A stretch of DNA of 62,884 bases. Source: Pasteurellaceae bacterium. GTDB lineage: Bacteria > Pseudomonadota > Gammaproteobacteria > Enterobacterales > Pasteurellaceae. The stretch is taken from positions 1 through 62,884 of the forward strand of contig JAUMYT010000013.1 of assembly GCA_030528525.1 (NCBI GenBank), in the 5' to 3' direction. Below, piece by piece: positions 42,033-51,569 of the stretch. The notes beneath the pieces were generated by a model. The model made no database searches and had not been told where the DNA came from. It saw nothing but the letters and a program-made list of their open reading frames with translations. The position numbers and the translations under genes are program-made. Position 1 is the first letter of the stretch, and each line of letters begins with the position of its first letter.

Positions 42033-43061
42033 TTATGCCACAAATCCCACCGCTTGATAAACTTGCTTCAAGGTTGCTTGGGCTTTGGCTCTGGCTTTTT
42101 CAGCCCCTTCACGATAGATTTTTTCGAGCAACGCTTCGTCGTTGCGGAAATGGTGGTAGCGTTCTTGCAATTGAGTCAGCATTGCGGAGACTTCCTCTGC
42201 CACGGCGGTTTTCAAATGTCCGTACATTTTGCCTTCAAATTCTGCCTCCAATTCAGGAATGGTTTTGCCCGTGACACTGGCTAAAATGTCCAATAAGTTC
42301 GACACGCCCGGTTTGTTTTGCACATCATAACGCACCACAGGCGGCTCATCGCCATCGGTCATTGCCCGTTTGATTTTCTTCGCCACTGATTTTGGATCTT
42401 CCAACAAACCAATCACGTTGTTGCGGTTGTCGTCTGATTTCGACATCTTTTTGGTTGGTTCTAGCAACGACATCACTCTTGCCCCAGTTTTGGCGATAAA
42501 GACTTCAGGCACGGCGAAAACGCTGTCGGTTAAATTGCCCTCGGCATCTTTTTTGCCGTATAACGCATTGAAGCGGTTAGCAATGTCGCGGGTGATTTCA
42601 AGGTGCTGTTTTTGATCATCGCCCACCGGCACTTGGTTGGCTTGGTAGAGCAAAATGTCTGCCGCCATCAGCACAGGATAGGTAAATAAACCGACGTTTA
42701 CGTTGTCTTCGTGGCGGGCAGATTTGTCTTTGAATTGGGTCATTCGCCCCATTTCGCCGAAGTAGGTGTAGCAGTTCAAAATCCACGCCAATTGCGAATG
42801 CTCAGGCACGTGCGACTGAATAAAAATCGTGCTTTTGTTCGGATCAATGCCACAGGCGAGATAAATCGCCAAGGTGTCGAGGGTGGCTTTGCGTAACGCT
42901 TCAGGATCTTGGCGGACGGTAATAGCGTGTAAATCCACGATGCAGAACAGGCAATCGAAATCGTCCTGCATTTTCGTCCATTGACGCAATGCCCCAAGGT
43001 AGTTGCCTAAACTGAGTTCGCCTGAGGGCTGCACGCCACTAAATACAATTGGTTTGGTCAT
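42033..43061 (-). CDS. trpS: Tryptophanyl-tRNA synthetase
   Basis: 342-residue class Ic synthetase. ATP-binding [17 protein letters not shown] near the N-terminus (the HIGH-type motif) and KMSKS near residue 195 (KKMSKSDDN). The ATG at 43061 matches the family start and has an AGAGAG site; an in-frame start 17 codons earlier is rejected. In E. coli trpS directly follows gph; here the pigment cluster lies between them. Confidence 0.96.
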   Translation of the reverse strand: MTKPIVFSGVQPSGELSLGNYLGALRQWTKMQDDFDCLFCIVDLHAITVRQDPEALRKATLDTLAIYLACGIDPNKSTIFIQSHVPEHSQLAWILNCYTYFGEMGRMTQFKDKSARHEDNVNVGLFTYPVLMAADILLYQANQVPVGDDQKQHLEITRDIANRFNALYGKKDAEGNLTDSVFAVPEVFIAKTGARVMSLLEPTKKMSKSDDNRNNVIGLLEDPKSVAKKIKRAMTDGDEPPVVRYDVQNKPGVSNLLDILASVTGKTIPELEAEFEGKMYGHLKTAVAEEVSAMLTQLQERYHHFRNDEALLEKIYREGAEKARAKAQATLKQVYQAVGFVA

Positions 43062-43083
43062 AAATGTTCTCTCTAAATAGACG

Positions 43084-43103
43084 AGGTGCGTTGATACGCA
43101 CCT
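43084..43103. repeat. Perfect hairpin AGGTGCGT / ACGCACCT in the trpS leader
   Basis: 8-bp stem, 4-nt loop (TGAT). The same stem occurs at 47878-47899 with a different loop, so it is a dispersed hairpin family. Confidence 0.7.
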
Positions 43104-43115
43104 AGTTTTCATTGG

Positions 43116-43181
43116 GTAGGATGGGCTTTATCCCATCAAAACAATCTCATAATTTTGTTGATGGGCTAAAGCCCATCCTAC
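43116..43181. repeat. REP-like inverted repeat pair, second copy
   Basis: GTAGGATGGGCTTTATCCCA and TGGGCTAAAGCCCATCCTAC face each other. Same family as 8374-8436; the left arm carries one change (TTTA T for TTTA G) that breaks its inner palindrome. Confidence 0.75.
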
Positions 43182-43220
43182 GAATACATCATTTTGGTTA
43201 AAAAACCATTTTTCACTTTA

Positions 43221-43246
43221 TTGGTGGGCAAGAATGCCCACCCTAC
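43221..43246. repeat. REP-like single palindrome
   Basis: GGTGGGCAAGAATGCCCACC followed by CTAC. Related to the GATGGGCT...GTAGG family in the outer CCTAC/GTAGG and the GGGC stem. It lies directly after the FAD enzyme gene. Confidence 0.7.
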
Positions 43247-43258
43247 ATTTAACGATGT

Positions 43259-44497
43259 TTAATCCTGGGTTGCCACGCCGCAAATTTCGGCAAGAGCTTT
43301 TAAACGTTGTTGGGATTTTGCCACAAATGAATTTTTTTCATCCCACGCATAGCCCGCTAAAATGGAGGAGATCATCTGCCGAATTTCAGGCTGCGGATTG
43401 CGTGCGTAAATCACATCTTGGAATGACGTATCATACCACCCATTGACGTAAGTGCGGAAGGCATTTACCCCCACCATCAGCGAATTAGCAAATTCTTGCT
43501 GCCAATCGACCGCTTGTCCGTTGAGTTGGCGGGCGACGAGTTCGGCAGCCAGTTGTGCCGAATGTAACGCAATGGTCACGCCAGAAGAAAAAACGGGATC
43601 TAAAAATTCTGCGGCATTGCCGAGCAAGGCGAAATGGCGACCGTGCAGACTTTTCACGTTGGCGGAATAGCCTTGAATATGGCGGAACGGGAATTCATTT
43701 TCCCAGTTTGCGTTGGCTAAAATGCGGTTGAGCATCGGGCATTCTAACGCAAATTTTTTCAGTACCGCTTCGCTGTCGCCTGCCAAGGTGTCGGGCAAGC
43801 CGACCACGCCAATGGAGCAGCGATTATCCGCAAACGGAATCAGCCACAGCCACACATCACGATGAGTCGGGTGCGTTGTGATCAAAATTTTATTGCGATC
43901 GAAATCAGGAGCGCTAATGTTATCATCAATGTGGGTGAAATGAGCTAAACGAGGCGGCAAGTGCGATGGCGTTTCTAAATCCAACAAATGGGGCAGCACC
44001 CGCCCGTAACCGCTGGCATCTAGCACAAAACGGGCGGTTAACGCATAACGCTCGCCGTGTTCGGTTTGCACTTGCAACACCGCATTTTCGCCTTGATTAT
44101 CAAAGGCTAACACTTCGTGACCAAATCGCACGTCCACGCCTTTTTTGGCGGTTTCATCAATCAAAATTTTATCGAAAATGCCACGGCGAACTTGGAAAGT
44201 CGTGCCGGGGCCAGGGGTAAATTTGTCGGTGAAATCAAAATAGGTGTAGCGATTGCCCCAAGTAAATGCCGCCCCATTTTTGAATTGGAAACTCGGCTCA
44301 GCGTTTACGGCGTCCACCAAACCTGCGGCATCTAAAATTTCCATACAGTGCGGTAACAAACTTTCGCCGATCACAAAACGGGGAAAATGCTGTTTTTCTA
44401 GCACGCACACGTTCAGCCCTTGTTGCTTGAGCAACGATGCCGACACCGAACCTGACGGGCCAGCCCCAATAATCACAACATCAAATGTGGTATTCAT
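43259..44497 (-). CDS. FAD-dependent oxidoreductase of the aryl-polyene-type cluster
   Basis: 412-residue flavoprotein of the halogenase/geranylgeranyl-reductase-like fold. Dinucleotide-binding IIGAGPSGSVSA at residues 9-20 and the motif VIGESLLPHCMEILDAAGL are shared with tryptophan-halogenase-like enzymes found in aryl polyene and flexirubin clusters; the halogenase WxWxIP-type motif is not evident (it reads VWLWLIPF). The ATG at 44497 has an AAGGA site. Last gene of the cluster. The exact reaction is unknown. Confidence 0.8.
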   Translation of the reverse strand: MNTTFDVVIIGAGPSGSVSASLLKQQGLNVCVLEKQHFPRFVIGESLLPHCMEILDAAGLVDAVNAEPSFQFKNGAAFTWGNRYTYFDFTDKFTPGPGTTFQVRRGIFDKILIDETAKKGVDVRFGHEVLAFDNQGENAVLQVQTEHGERYALTARFVLDASGYGRVLPHLLDLETPSHLPPRLAHFTHIDDNISAPDFDRNKILITTHPTHRDVWLWLIPFADNRCSIGVVGLPDTLAGDSEAVLKKFALECPMLNRILANANWENEFPFRHIQGYSANVKSLHGRHFALLGNAAEFLDPVFSSGVTIALHSAQLAAELVARQLNGQAVDWQQEFANSLMVGVNAFRTYVNGWYDTSFQDVIYARNPQPEIRQMISSILAGYAWDEKNSFVAKSQQRLKALAEICGVATQD

Positions 44498-44530
44498 CGT
44501 TTTTTCCTTTTCAATCATAGGAGAATTGCC

Positions 44531-46810
44531 CTACTTAAACATGTTTATCGCCAATAATCCGCTCAACGCCACGCCAAGGCTCACGCTTAATCCAAACTGT
44601 GCCACGGCAGGTGTGGAGCTGAGGCTTAACAGGACAAATGAAATTATCGTGGTACCGCTTGCCAATAAAACGGCTCGCTGTTTGCTGGCAAAGGGGTCGT
44701 GGACACTGTGCAAGAATGCGGTGTAATCAATGCTAATCGCAGAGACCAGCAATAAGCCAAACATTGTAAACAACCCGATCGGTATGTCCACATAGCCAAA
44801 AATAGCGATCACGCTCGCAATCGCCAGCAACGGTACGGCTAACATTTTTCCACTGGCTTGCCAGCCAAACAGTCGCCACAGTAGCCCACCAGCCAGTACA
44901 AACGACAATAACTTCAGCCAAGCGGCTTGGTTACGGGTTTGTTGAAAACTTTGGTTTAAATCTGACCGCTTGTCTTGCCAGAAAATATCCGTTTGATTGG
45001 CAAACGCCTGCATTTCAGAGGTATTTTTCACGCCCGACACTTTCACCACGCCGACTACCTGATTCGGCGACATTTCGCCCAAATAGAGCGATTGCCAGCC
45101 CTGCCCAAGCTGCGTTTGCAAGGCTTGCTCAAGGGAAACCATTGCTTGCTTCGGCAACTGTTGAGCCGCTTGAGCCAGTTCATCAGACGAGAAACCCAGC
45201 TCCACCAACGGCTGATAATCTTGCTCGAAAAGCTTGGTGGAAAGCTGTTCGGCAAATTGGCGTTGCTCTGCTTGCGACATCAGCCAATGATTGAGCGATT
45301 GTACACCGCCTAAGCTGCCTTGTTGTTGAGCCAGTTCAAGTTTTGCGGTTAATTTTTGGCTTTTGGCAAGCAGTTGTTCGCTGTTTTCGGCTTGGATCAG
45401 AAAATATTGGCTGCCAAAATCCAGTTGCGTGAGTTCACTAATCCGCTGTAATTGGGCGGTGAGTTCAGGCGGCAAATTGACCCATTGGCGAATGTCGTCT
45501 TGCCACTCACTTTTGCTGATACCAAAGAGCGTGAAGCCAGCCAGCACGAGCACCAGCCATTTTTTCTGTTTACAAGGGGGGGAGAAACGGCGAGTTTTTG
45601 CAAAAAGTGGCAAAAAACAGCCCCCGTTGCGAGGTGGGAAACGGCGGAAAAACCACGGCAAATAGAGCAAGGTGAAACCAATCGCCGCTACCAACGCCAC
45701 CGCTGAAAACAGGGCGGTTTGTTGCAGCACAGGCAAGTGGGTAAAGCCGAGCAATACATAGCCCAGCACGGTCACCAGCAGGCTAATCAAAAACGGCTGT
45801 TTGAGCCGCTGCATCGCAGGTTCAGCCTGCCAATGCGGATTATTCAGTGAGCCGCTCAACCAATGGAGCGGAAAATCGATCAGCACACCGACGAGGCTCG
45901 TGCCGATCACCAAGGTTAAAATGTGAATTTGTTCAAACCATAGCAAGGTTGCACTCACACCAGCGATCATTCCAACCACAATCGGCAAAAACAGCCACAG
46001 CACTCGCCAAGTGCGGAACACCGAAAATAATAACAGCAAGGTGAGCGAAATGCCGAGCGTTGCCATCAGTTGGCTCTCTTGCTCGGCAGCTTGCTTGGCG
46101 TGTTCCGCAAATAGTGCAGTGCTCGCCACCAATAATTCGCCTTGTTGGTCGGCAACGGCTTGTTGCGTTTGGGCGATCAACGGCAAAAGTGCGGTGGCGT
46201 TTTCCGCCAAAATACCACGCAGTAGCACCCAAAATTGCCCATTCTGCTGAACATAAACCACCCCCGATTCGCTGTCCCATTCCAGTTGAGTGAAGGGTTG
46301 CGATTGGCTTAACGCAAAACGCCCAAAGCCCAGCCAGTCTTGCTCCAACAGCAACAGATTGCGAGGGGCGAAAGGATCAAAAAATTGCTCGGCATACTGT
46401 TGAAAATAGGTTTGCGGACTGGCAAGCAGTTGCTCACGCACGGCTTTGGGCAGGGTGGCAAATTTGAGCTGTTGCACTTGGCGTTGTAACTCGTCTATGT
46501 TTGGTGTGGTTTGGTAATCCAGCTGAGAAAATTGTGCTGATTGTTGCCACTGTAACGCAATCTGCTCTGCCAATTGGCTTGCTTGTGCCAAGTCAGAATG
46601 CCCAACCAACGCCACCAGTTGGCGGTTGAGTTGTTGCTCTTGGCGTTTGTCTGCCCATTGCTGGACGGGCTGCCACGCTTGTTGAGTGGGCAAAAGTGCG
46701 GTTAAATCTGTCTGAAGCCATTGGGAAAGGTGGAAAAGTTTGCACAGCAGAAACAGCGACAGCCCAAGCAACAAGCCGCCATATCCCCATCGACCAATAC
46801 GCATCACCAT
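44531..46810 (-). CDS. MMPL/RND-type exporter of the pigment cluster
   Basis: 759-residue inner-membrane protein with two SSD-like bundles (about residues 240-390 and 640-750), separated by periplasmic domains, the layout of MMPL lipid exporters. Starts 9 nt after the LolA-like gene. Presumed to move the aryl polyene lipid to the periplasmic carrier. A copy of the 34-bp element (45572-45607) is translated within the hydrophilic loop before the second half, as LFAKTRRFSPPCK. Confidence 0.85.
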   Translation of the reverse strand: MVMRIGRWGYGGLLLGLSLFLLCKLFHLSQWLQTDLTALLPTQQAWQPVQQWADKRQEQQLNRQLVALVGHSDLAQASQLAEQIALQWQQSAQFSQLDYQTTPNIDELQRQVQQLKFATLPKAVREQLLASPQTYFQQYAEQFFDPFAPRNLLLLEQDWLGFGRFALSQSQPFTQLEWDSESGVVYVQQNGQFWVLLRGILAENATALLPLIAQTQQAVADQQGELLVASTALFAEHAKQAAEQESQLMATLGISLTLLLLFSVFRTWRVLWLFLPIVVGMIAGVSATLLWFEQIHILTLVIGTSLVGVLIDFPLHWLSGSLNNPHWQAEPAMQRLKQPFLISLLVTVLGYVLLGFTHLPVLQQTALFSAVALVAAIGFTLLYLPWFFRRFPPRNGGCFLPLFAKTRRFSPPCKQKKWLVLVLAGFTLFGISKSEWQDDIRQWVNLPPELTAQLQRISELTQLDFGSQYFLIQAENSEQLLAKSQKLTAKLELAQQQGSLGGVQSLNHWLMSQAEQRQFAEQLSTKLFEQDYQPLVELGFSSDELAQAAQQLPKQAMVSLEQALQTQLGQGWQSLYLGEMSPNQVVGVVKVSGVKNTSEMQAFANQTDIFWQDKRSDLNQSFQQTRNQAAWLKLLSFVLAGGLLWRLFGWQASGKMLAVPLLAIASVIAIFGYVDIPIGLFTMFGLLLVSAISIDYTAFLHSVHDPFASKQRAVLLASGTTIISFVLLSLSSTPAVAQFGLSVSLGVALSGLLAINMFK
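45572..45607 (+). repeat. 34-bp interspersed element inside the MMPL exporter gene
   Basis: ACAAGGGGGGGAGAAACGG then GAGTTTTTGCAAAAAG. Antisense to the gene and in frame; it falls in a cytoplasmic loop that tolerates extra residues. Confidence 0.75.
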
Positions 46811-46819
46811 TTGCGTTGC

Positions 46820-47413
46820 CTAATTTGCTTGCAATGCCGACTGTGCAAAGGCGGCAAGCGGTTGGTTCACTTGATTATTTTGCAATTCAATCACGGTGCG
46901 ATCGCCTTGGGTTTCGTGCAGTTCAATGCGTTTGACCAGTGTGTCGCCGTGCAGCTGAATGTGACTAAAAATCTGTTTCATCAGCAGACTGCTTGGGGTG
47001 AGCCTGAGCTGCCAATTGTCCGCCGTGCCAGTGAGTTGCAGATTAAATTGCGAAGAAAGCCCTTCAATATTGCCCGACAGCACGCCGAGAAACAGCTGAA
47101 TTTGTTGTGATTGTCCCATTTTACGGTTCTCGACCCACGCTTGTCCGTTCCATTGCATAATGCCCTGAGCAGTCACTCGCACATCGCTGGCAAAAGGTTT
47201 TTGCATTTGCCACAATAACCCTTTATTTTTCAACAGGGTAAAATTGCCTGTGGTGGTAATCGGCTTCGGCAACGCTTTTAAAAAACGTTGTTGAGTAAAA
47301 TCGCCATGAATCGTTTGAGGTTGTTGCAAGATTGCCACTAAATCCTGTGCGGAAAAGGCAAACACAAGGGGGGAAGAAAAAGCGAGGAAAAGAGAAAATA
47401 GGTATTTTTTCAT
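46820..47413 (-). CDS. LolA-like periplasmic carrier
   Basis: 197 residues with a signal peptide and the LolA-type half-barrel: GDFTQQRFLKALPKPITTTG and GLLWQMQKPFASDV are typical of the LolA-like proteins in aryl polyene clusters, not the housekeeping LolA. Probable carrier of the lipid from the MMPL exporter to the outer membrane. Part of the signal peptide (FLAFSSPLVF) is encoded by a copy of the 34-bp element. Confidence 0.85.
   Translation of the reverse strand: MKKYLFSLFLAFSSPLVFAFSAQDLVAILQQPQTIHGDFTQQRFLKALPKPITTTGNFTLLKNKGLLWQMQKPFASDVRVTAQGIMQWNGQAWVENRKMGQSQQIQLFLGVLSGNIEGLSSQFNLQLTGTADNWQLRLTPSSLLMKQIFSHIQLHGDTLVKRIELHETQGDRTVIELQNNQVNQPLAAFAQSALQAN
47364..47395 (+). repeat. 34-bp interspersed element (left half) in the LolA-like signal peptide
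   Basis: ACAAGGGGGGAAGAAAAAGC. The TTTTGCAAAA half is replaced by GGAAAAGAG. Confidence 0.55.
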
Positions 47414-47417
47414 AGGG

Positions 47418-47870
47418 TTACACTTCGGCTAAAGGCTGAAATCCGTGATAATTTTCGATGGCGTCTCGCCACGATTGCGGGGTTTGGAGCTGCATTTCTC
47501 GGCTGGCAATTTCTACCGCCACTTGGGTGGTGCTACCTTTCGTGAGCGTTTGCCCCGAACTCAAATCTTTGATGAGATACTCAATTCGCAAACAGCTTTC
47601 ATATTCCACCACCGCTAAATGCACCCGCACTTTTTGGCGAAACATCGCAGGTTTCACATATTTTAAATTGAGCTGTACAATCGGCCAGCCGTAGCCGTGT
47701 TGCTTCATCACATCGTAGGTATAGTGAATCTCTTCCAAAAAGGCACAGCGTGCCATTTCCAAATATTTCACATAATGCCCGTGCCACATAATGTCCATTG
47801 AATCCACATCGAAAAACGGGATCTCATAATCGGAAAAATGGCTGGCGTAATGGTGTTTTTTCAGTTTCAT
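47418..47870 (-). CDS. Hotdog-fold acyl thioesterase of the pigment cluster
   Basis: 150 residues, 4HBT family: FDVDSMDIMWHGHYVKYLE (residues 20-38) has the Asp and His residues of the 4-hydroxybenzoyl-CoA thioesterase active helix. In aryl polyene clusters a thioesterase of this type releases the chain from the carrier protein. The gene ends 4 nt before the LolA-like gene. Confidence 0.85.
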   Translation of the reverse strand: MKLKKHHYASHFSDYEIPFFDVDSMDIMWHGHYVKYLEMARCAFLEEIHYTYDVMKQHGYGWPIVQLNLKYVKPAMFRQKVRVHLAVVEYESCLRIEYLIKDLSSGQTLTKGSTTQVAVEIASREMQLQTPQSWRDAIENYHGFQPLAEV

Positions 47871-47877
47871 AGAAGAA

Positions 47878-47899
47878 AAGGTGCGTTCGTACGCACCTT
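47878..47899. repeat. Perfect hairpin AAGGTGCGT / ACGCACCTT
   Basis: 9-bp stem with TCGT loop, between the thioesterase and the lipoprotein gene. Same family as 43084-43103. Confidence 0.7.
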
Positions 47900-47911
47900 G
47901 GCAAGTTGAGA

Positions 47912-48337
47912 TTATTTAACAATGTCGCCTTTCAACGCAACGCCTGCAATACTGCGACCGGCATGGCACTCGTATTTGCTGGTCGATTTATACTCGTTTT
48001 TCTTGTAGTAGCTCACCAAGTTCCCAACTTTGGTTGCCCCCTCTTTTTTCGCACGCTCTTGGAATTTTTTCACCGCGGATAAGAATACCCATTGGCAGGC
48101 TTGTTCGTCTGTTTTGTTTAAGGCATTCGTTTTTGGATTGGAGGTTACTCCTTTGACTAGCACGTTGCCAGGTGCTGGTTTGCCGAAGTAGAGTTTAATG
48201 CGTGGATCTAACACCTCTTTCGCTGCTGGCGATTTTAGGGCTTCATCAATGGAAAGATAATGCACATCGTGGCGTGGGGCACAAGCGGCAAGCACTAATG
48301 CACTAAGGGAAAGAACGAGAGTTTTAGATAATTTCAT
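47912..48337 (-). CDS. Small lipoprotein of the pigment cluster
   Basis: 141 residues. Lipobox LAAC with lipidated Cys19; the mature part has three further Cys residues and the block LVSYYKKNEYKSTSKYEC. I do not know its function; similar short lipoproteins are sometimes mislabelled as excinuclease subunits. It lies in the same direction as, and within, the cluster. Confidence 0.7.
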   Translation of the reverse strand: MKLSKTLVLSLSALVLAACAPRHDVHYLSIDEALKSPAAKEVLDPRIKLYFGKPAPGNVLVKGVTSNPKTNALNKTDEQACQWVFLSAVKKFQERAKKEGATKVGNLVSYYKKNEYKSTSKYECHAGRSIAGVALKGDIVK

Positions 48338-48364
48338 AATAGCTCCTTAATGAATAGAATTGAG

Positions 48365-49282
48365 TTATTGATGCCAAAAGTCGTAAAAATTAAACCACAA
48401 AAGGGGCGATTTTGCACATTCTTTGGCAAGTAAATCGGCATATTGTTGCATTGCGTGCTGAATTTCCTGATTTCTCACCGCACTTCTGCCCTGTATCACA
48501 CCGCAGAAGCGGCGAAGTTGCAAGCGGTATTTTCCTTGCTCTTTCAGGCAAAACACGGTGTTGATGGGGGCTTTAAGTAGGCTGGCAAGCAGCCACGCCC
48601 CTTGCGGAAACGCTGCTTTTTCGCCGAGAAAATCAATAGGGTAGGTTTTATCACCTCGAACAGGCACACGATCGGCGGCAATCGCAATCCATTCGCCTCG
48701 TTCAATGCGTTCGGCTAATTCCAGCATTTTTTGAGCGTTGAGATCGTCCACCTGAATTAACGACAATTCATCGGCACCCGCCTCCACTAACGCGTTGTTG
48801 AAGGCTTCAGCGTGGCGATTATGCACCAGCACATTGAGCTTAAAATGGGGGTGATGCCCGCTGCCGACCAAGGCTCGGCAAATTTCAATGTTGCCAAAAT
48901 GAGAACAGATCAAAATCTGCCCACGCCCACCGCCGTCCATATCCGCATACAGATTATCCGTATCGTCTACGATCAGATCTTGATAGCGAATTTTTCGCTG
49001 CCACACACCAAAGCGATCGGCGATTGCCTCGCCAAAGGCAAGGAATTGGCGGAAGACCGAATAGTGAGGAAGCTGTACGTCGGGGAAACATGCGGTGAGT
49101 TTTTGTTGATAATTTGCAATATCGGCACGGCGTTTTTTGTCGGTGGCAAAAAAGTAGCTCACCACTAAAAATGTGACCAACCGAATGATCGCCAGCGGTG
49201 CATATTTAACGATGAGACGGGTCAGGCTAAGAAAAAGCTGTGTACCACGCTCTTGCTGATTTGCCCAATGCTGTTGTTTCAT
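48365..49282 (-). CDS. LpxL/HtrB-like acyltransferase of the pigment cluster
   Basis: 305 residues, lysophospholipid acyltransferase family. The HxxxxE catalytic motif is SHFGNIE (His128, Glu133), followed by IAADRVPVRG and FPQGAWLLASL. One N-terminal membrane helix (about 25-46). In these clusters the enzyme is thought to join the aryl polyene to a lipid or other acceptor. Confidence 0.87.
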   Translation of the reverse strand: MKQQHWANQQERGTQLFLSLTRLIVKYAPLAIIRLVTFLVVSYFFATDKKRRADIANYQQKLTACFPDVQLPHYSVFRQFLAFGEAIADRFGVWQRKIRYQDLIVDDTDNLYADMDGGGRGQILICSHFGNIEICRALVGSGHHPHFKLNVLVHNRHAEAFNNALVEAGADELSLIQVDDLNAQKMLELAERIERGEWIAIAADRVPVRGDKTYPIDFLGEKAAFPQGAWLLASLLKAPINTVFCLKEQGKYRLQLRRFCGVIQGRSAVRNQEIQHAMQQYADLLAKECAKSPLLWFNFYDFWHQ

Positions 49283-49300
49283 TTATGACGGTTCCTTGCG

Positions 49301-50218
49301 TTATGCTTCACCGCTTGGTTCAGCGAAATAACGTTTTTGCTGTGCCAATTTATTTTTTAGTAACGGGCGAAGTAGCCATTTGATCACGGCACTGATTGGC
49401 ACCACAGTTAAAATCATTGCCACCAAAAACACGACGTACAGATAAAGCACTGTTTGGCGTAAAAGCGGAGAAATTTGTCCGCACTTCATCAGCAGCTTGC
49501 CCCACAGGTAGAAACTGCGGTGTCCGACTTTTTCGCTCATCATCAATTTTTCGTCGATGTTGACCGCCTGCATTTGGTGGAAAAGGGTGTGATCAAGGGG
49601 GTGAGAAACACGGAGATTTTGCAAAATTTTCTCGCCAAAACGGCTGGCATCGGCAATCTCGCTTTCTGCAATGCCTGCACTGGGTAGCCACGAGTACGGT
49701 TTTTTCTTGCCTGTGAACATCCACGCTGGCGTAGTGATGAAACTTGCCCAGTCGTTGGATTGGTCGACTTTCACCACATTTCCCACTAAATTTGCCCCTG
49801 CTTCCGCCAGCAGTTTTTTCATTTTTTCTTGTGCCATCAGCCACATATTGCGACAGCCAATCAGCGTAATCACGGGCGTGTCTTTCAGAATGGCTCTGGC
49901 TTGCTCGCTCTGCATAAAGGCGGTAATCGGCTGGGAAGGCGACAAGAACCACACGGTGTAGGCGATGATGATCAAGTCGTATTGTTGTCGCTGAAAGTGT
50001 GGTGGCTCAATCGGGGCAGGGCGTAAATGCACCGTTTCAGGGAAGAGGTTGAAAAACGGGGTAAATCGCCACGGAAAGGGGTAAGGCTCGCACGGCTGAA
50101 TAGTAAAATGCTCTAGGCAAATATCCGCTTGCCCTTGCAGAGGGCGGACAAAACTGTCTGCCAGAGCGGTCAGTTGCCCCGTTTGTGAGTAAGAGACGAT
50201 CAGAATATGTTTTGCCAT
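49301..50218 (-). CDS. Flavodoxin-like membrane protein (dialkylresorcinol-condensing-enzyme-like)
   Basis: 305 residues. N-terminal flavodoxin loop VSYSQTGQL (8-16) and the AYTVWFLSPSQPI strand-loop; a C-terminal hydrophobic helix (about 262-285). Relatives are annotated as dialkylresorcinol condensing enzyme; the role in this cluster is uncertain. The ATG overlaps the stop codon of the preceding ketosynthase (TAATG). A copy of the 34-bp element is translated in frame as ILQNLRVSHPL. Confidence 0.7.
   Translation of the reverse strand: MAKHILIVSYSQTGQLTALADSFVRPLQGQADICLEHFTIQPCEPYPFPWRFTPFFNLFPETVHLRPAPIEPPHFQRQQYDLIIIAYTVWFLSPSQPITAFMQSEQARAILKDTPVITLIGCRNMWLMAQEKMKKLLAEAGANLVGNVVKVDQSNDWASFITTPAWMFTGKKKPYSWLPSAGIAESEIADASRFGEKILQNLRVSHPLDHTLFHQMQAVNIDEKLMMSEKVGHRSFYLWGKLLMKCGQISPLLRQTVLYLYVVFLVAMILTVVPISAVIKWLLRPLLKNKLAQQKRYFAEPSGEA
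49593..49627 (+). repeat. 34-bp interspersed element inside the flavodoxin-like gene
   Basis: CAAGGGGGTGAGAAACACG then GAGATTTTGCAAAAT; antisense and in frame with the gene. Confidence 0.75.
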
Positions 50219-51471
50219 TATTGCCCCGTCCAACGTTTAAAAATCAGTGAGGTGTTTACGCCGCCAAAGGCGAAATTGTTGTTCATCACGTAATCGGTGT
50301 GGATTTCTCGTCCGTCGCCTTGAATGTAGTCGAGCTTGCCGCAACGCTCGTCCACGTTGTCTAAATTGAGGGTGGGGGCGAACCAGCCATCTCGCATCAT
50401 TTCAATCGAAAACCACGACTCCAACGCACCGCAAGCCCCGAGGGTGTGTCCGAGATAGCTTTTCTGCGAACTGAGCGGAATTTTGCCGAAGACGGCTTCG
50501 GTGGCTTGGGTTTCGGCAATGTCGCCTTGTTCGGTAGCGGTGCCGTGTCCATTCACGTAGCCGATTTGGTGTGGAGAAATGCCTGCATCTTTGATTGCCA
50601 ATTCCATACAGCGTTGCATCGTTTATTTCTGTGGGCGAGTGACGTGGCTGCCGTCGCTGTTTGCCCCATAGCCGACCACTTCGGCGAGAATATTCGCCCC
50701 ACGAGCCAAAGCGTGTTCGAGTTCTTCTAATACAAACATACCTGCCCCTTCGCCGATCACTAAGCCGTCTCGCCCTTGATCGTACGGGCTGGGCGTTTGG
50801 CTTGGCGTGTCGTTTTTGCGACTGGCGGCGTAGAGCGAGTCAAACACATAGACTTCGGACGGGCAGAACTCTTCGCCACCGCCGGCTAACATCATCGGAA
50901 TTAAGCCATATTTGATCGACTCATAGGCGTAACCAATCGCTTGGCTACCCGATGAACAAGCACTGGAAGTGGGGATAATCCGCCCAGTCAGCCCGAAGAA
51001 AATACCGATGTTAGCGGCGGTGGTATGTGGCATCATTCGCACATAGGTGTTGGCGTTGAAACCGTCCGATTTGCCGGTCATCAGCAGCTCGGCTGCGTCT
51101 TTGATGTCGTTGGTCGAGCCCGTAGAAGAGCCGCACGCCACGCCCATTCTGCCGTCTTTGAGGGAGTCTAAAATCACGCCGTGTTCATCCAGCAGATTGG
51201 CATTGGCGAGGGCTTGCTCGCTGGCATCTACAACCAGCTGCGACACTCGCCCTAAGCTGCGTAATTGTTTGCGGTTCCAATGTTTAGGCGGGGCGTAATC
51301 GGCGATGATTGCCCCTAAACGAGCTTCCAATTCAGGATAACGCTCCGCCCAATTTTCCATTGTTTGCACCGCATTTTGTTTGCGTTGAAATGCAGTTTTG
51401 ATTGCTTGCCACTCTCGCCCAAAGGCGGTAATGCCGCCAATACCTGTGACGACCACTCGTTTTGTTTTCAT
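50218..51471 (-). pseudogene. Beta-ketoacyl-ACP synthase of the pigment cluster, interrupted by an in-frame TAA
   Basis: A KAS II-type enzyme of 416 codons. The N-terminal part holds the nucleophile (SACSSGS, Cys172); the C-terminal part holds the catalytic His residues (GHGTAT and LGHTLGAC). At 50623-50625 the reading SHVTRPQK is followed by TAA and then TMQRC in the same frame; relatives have a Glu there, so a single GAA to TAA change is the likely cause. The active site is split, so the enzyme is dead unless the stop is read through or is a sequencing error. Everything else in the frame is intact, so the change is recent. Confidence 0.85.
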
Positions 51472-51534
51472 TTTTTGTTCTGTTCTCATTGGGTGCTGTT
51501 GCACCGATAATAATTATGGATTGATGACTTGGGG

Positions 51535-51569
51535 ATTTTGCAAAAAGTCGGTGGTTCTCTCCCCCTTGT
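51535..51569 (-). repeat. 34-bp interspersed element after the ketoreductase gene
   Basis: Minus strand ACAAGGGGGAGAGAACCACC then GACTTTTTGCAAAAT. Its first base lies in the TAA stop of the ketoreductase. Confidence 0.75.

Noticed and set aside
50218-50619. Separate small ketosynthase-like gene
   Set aside because: It is the C-terminal part of the interrupted ketosynthase, same frame, with one stop codon between; no ribosome site of its own.
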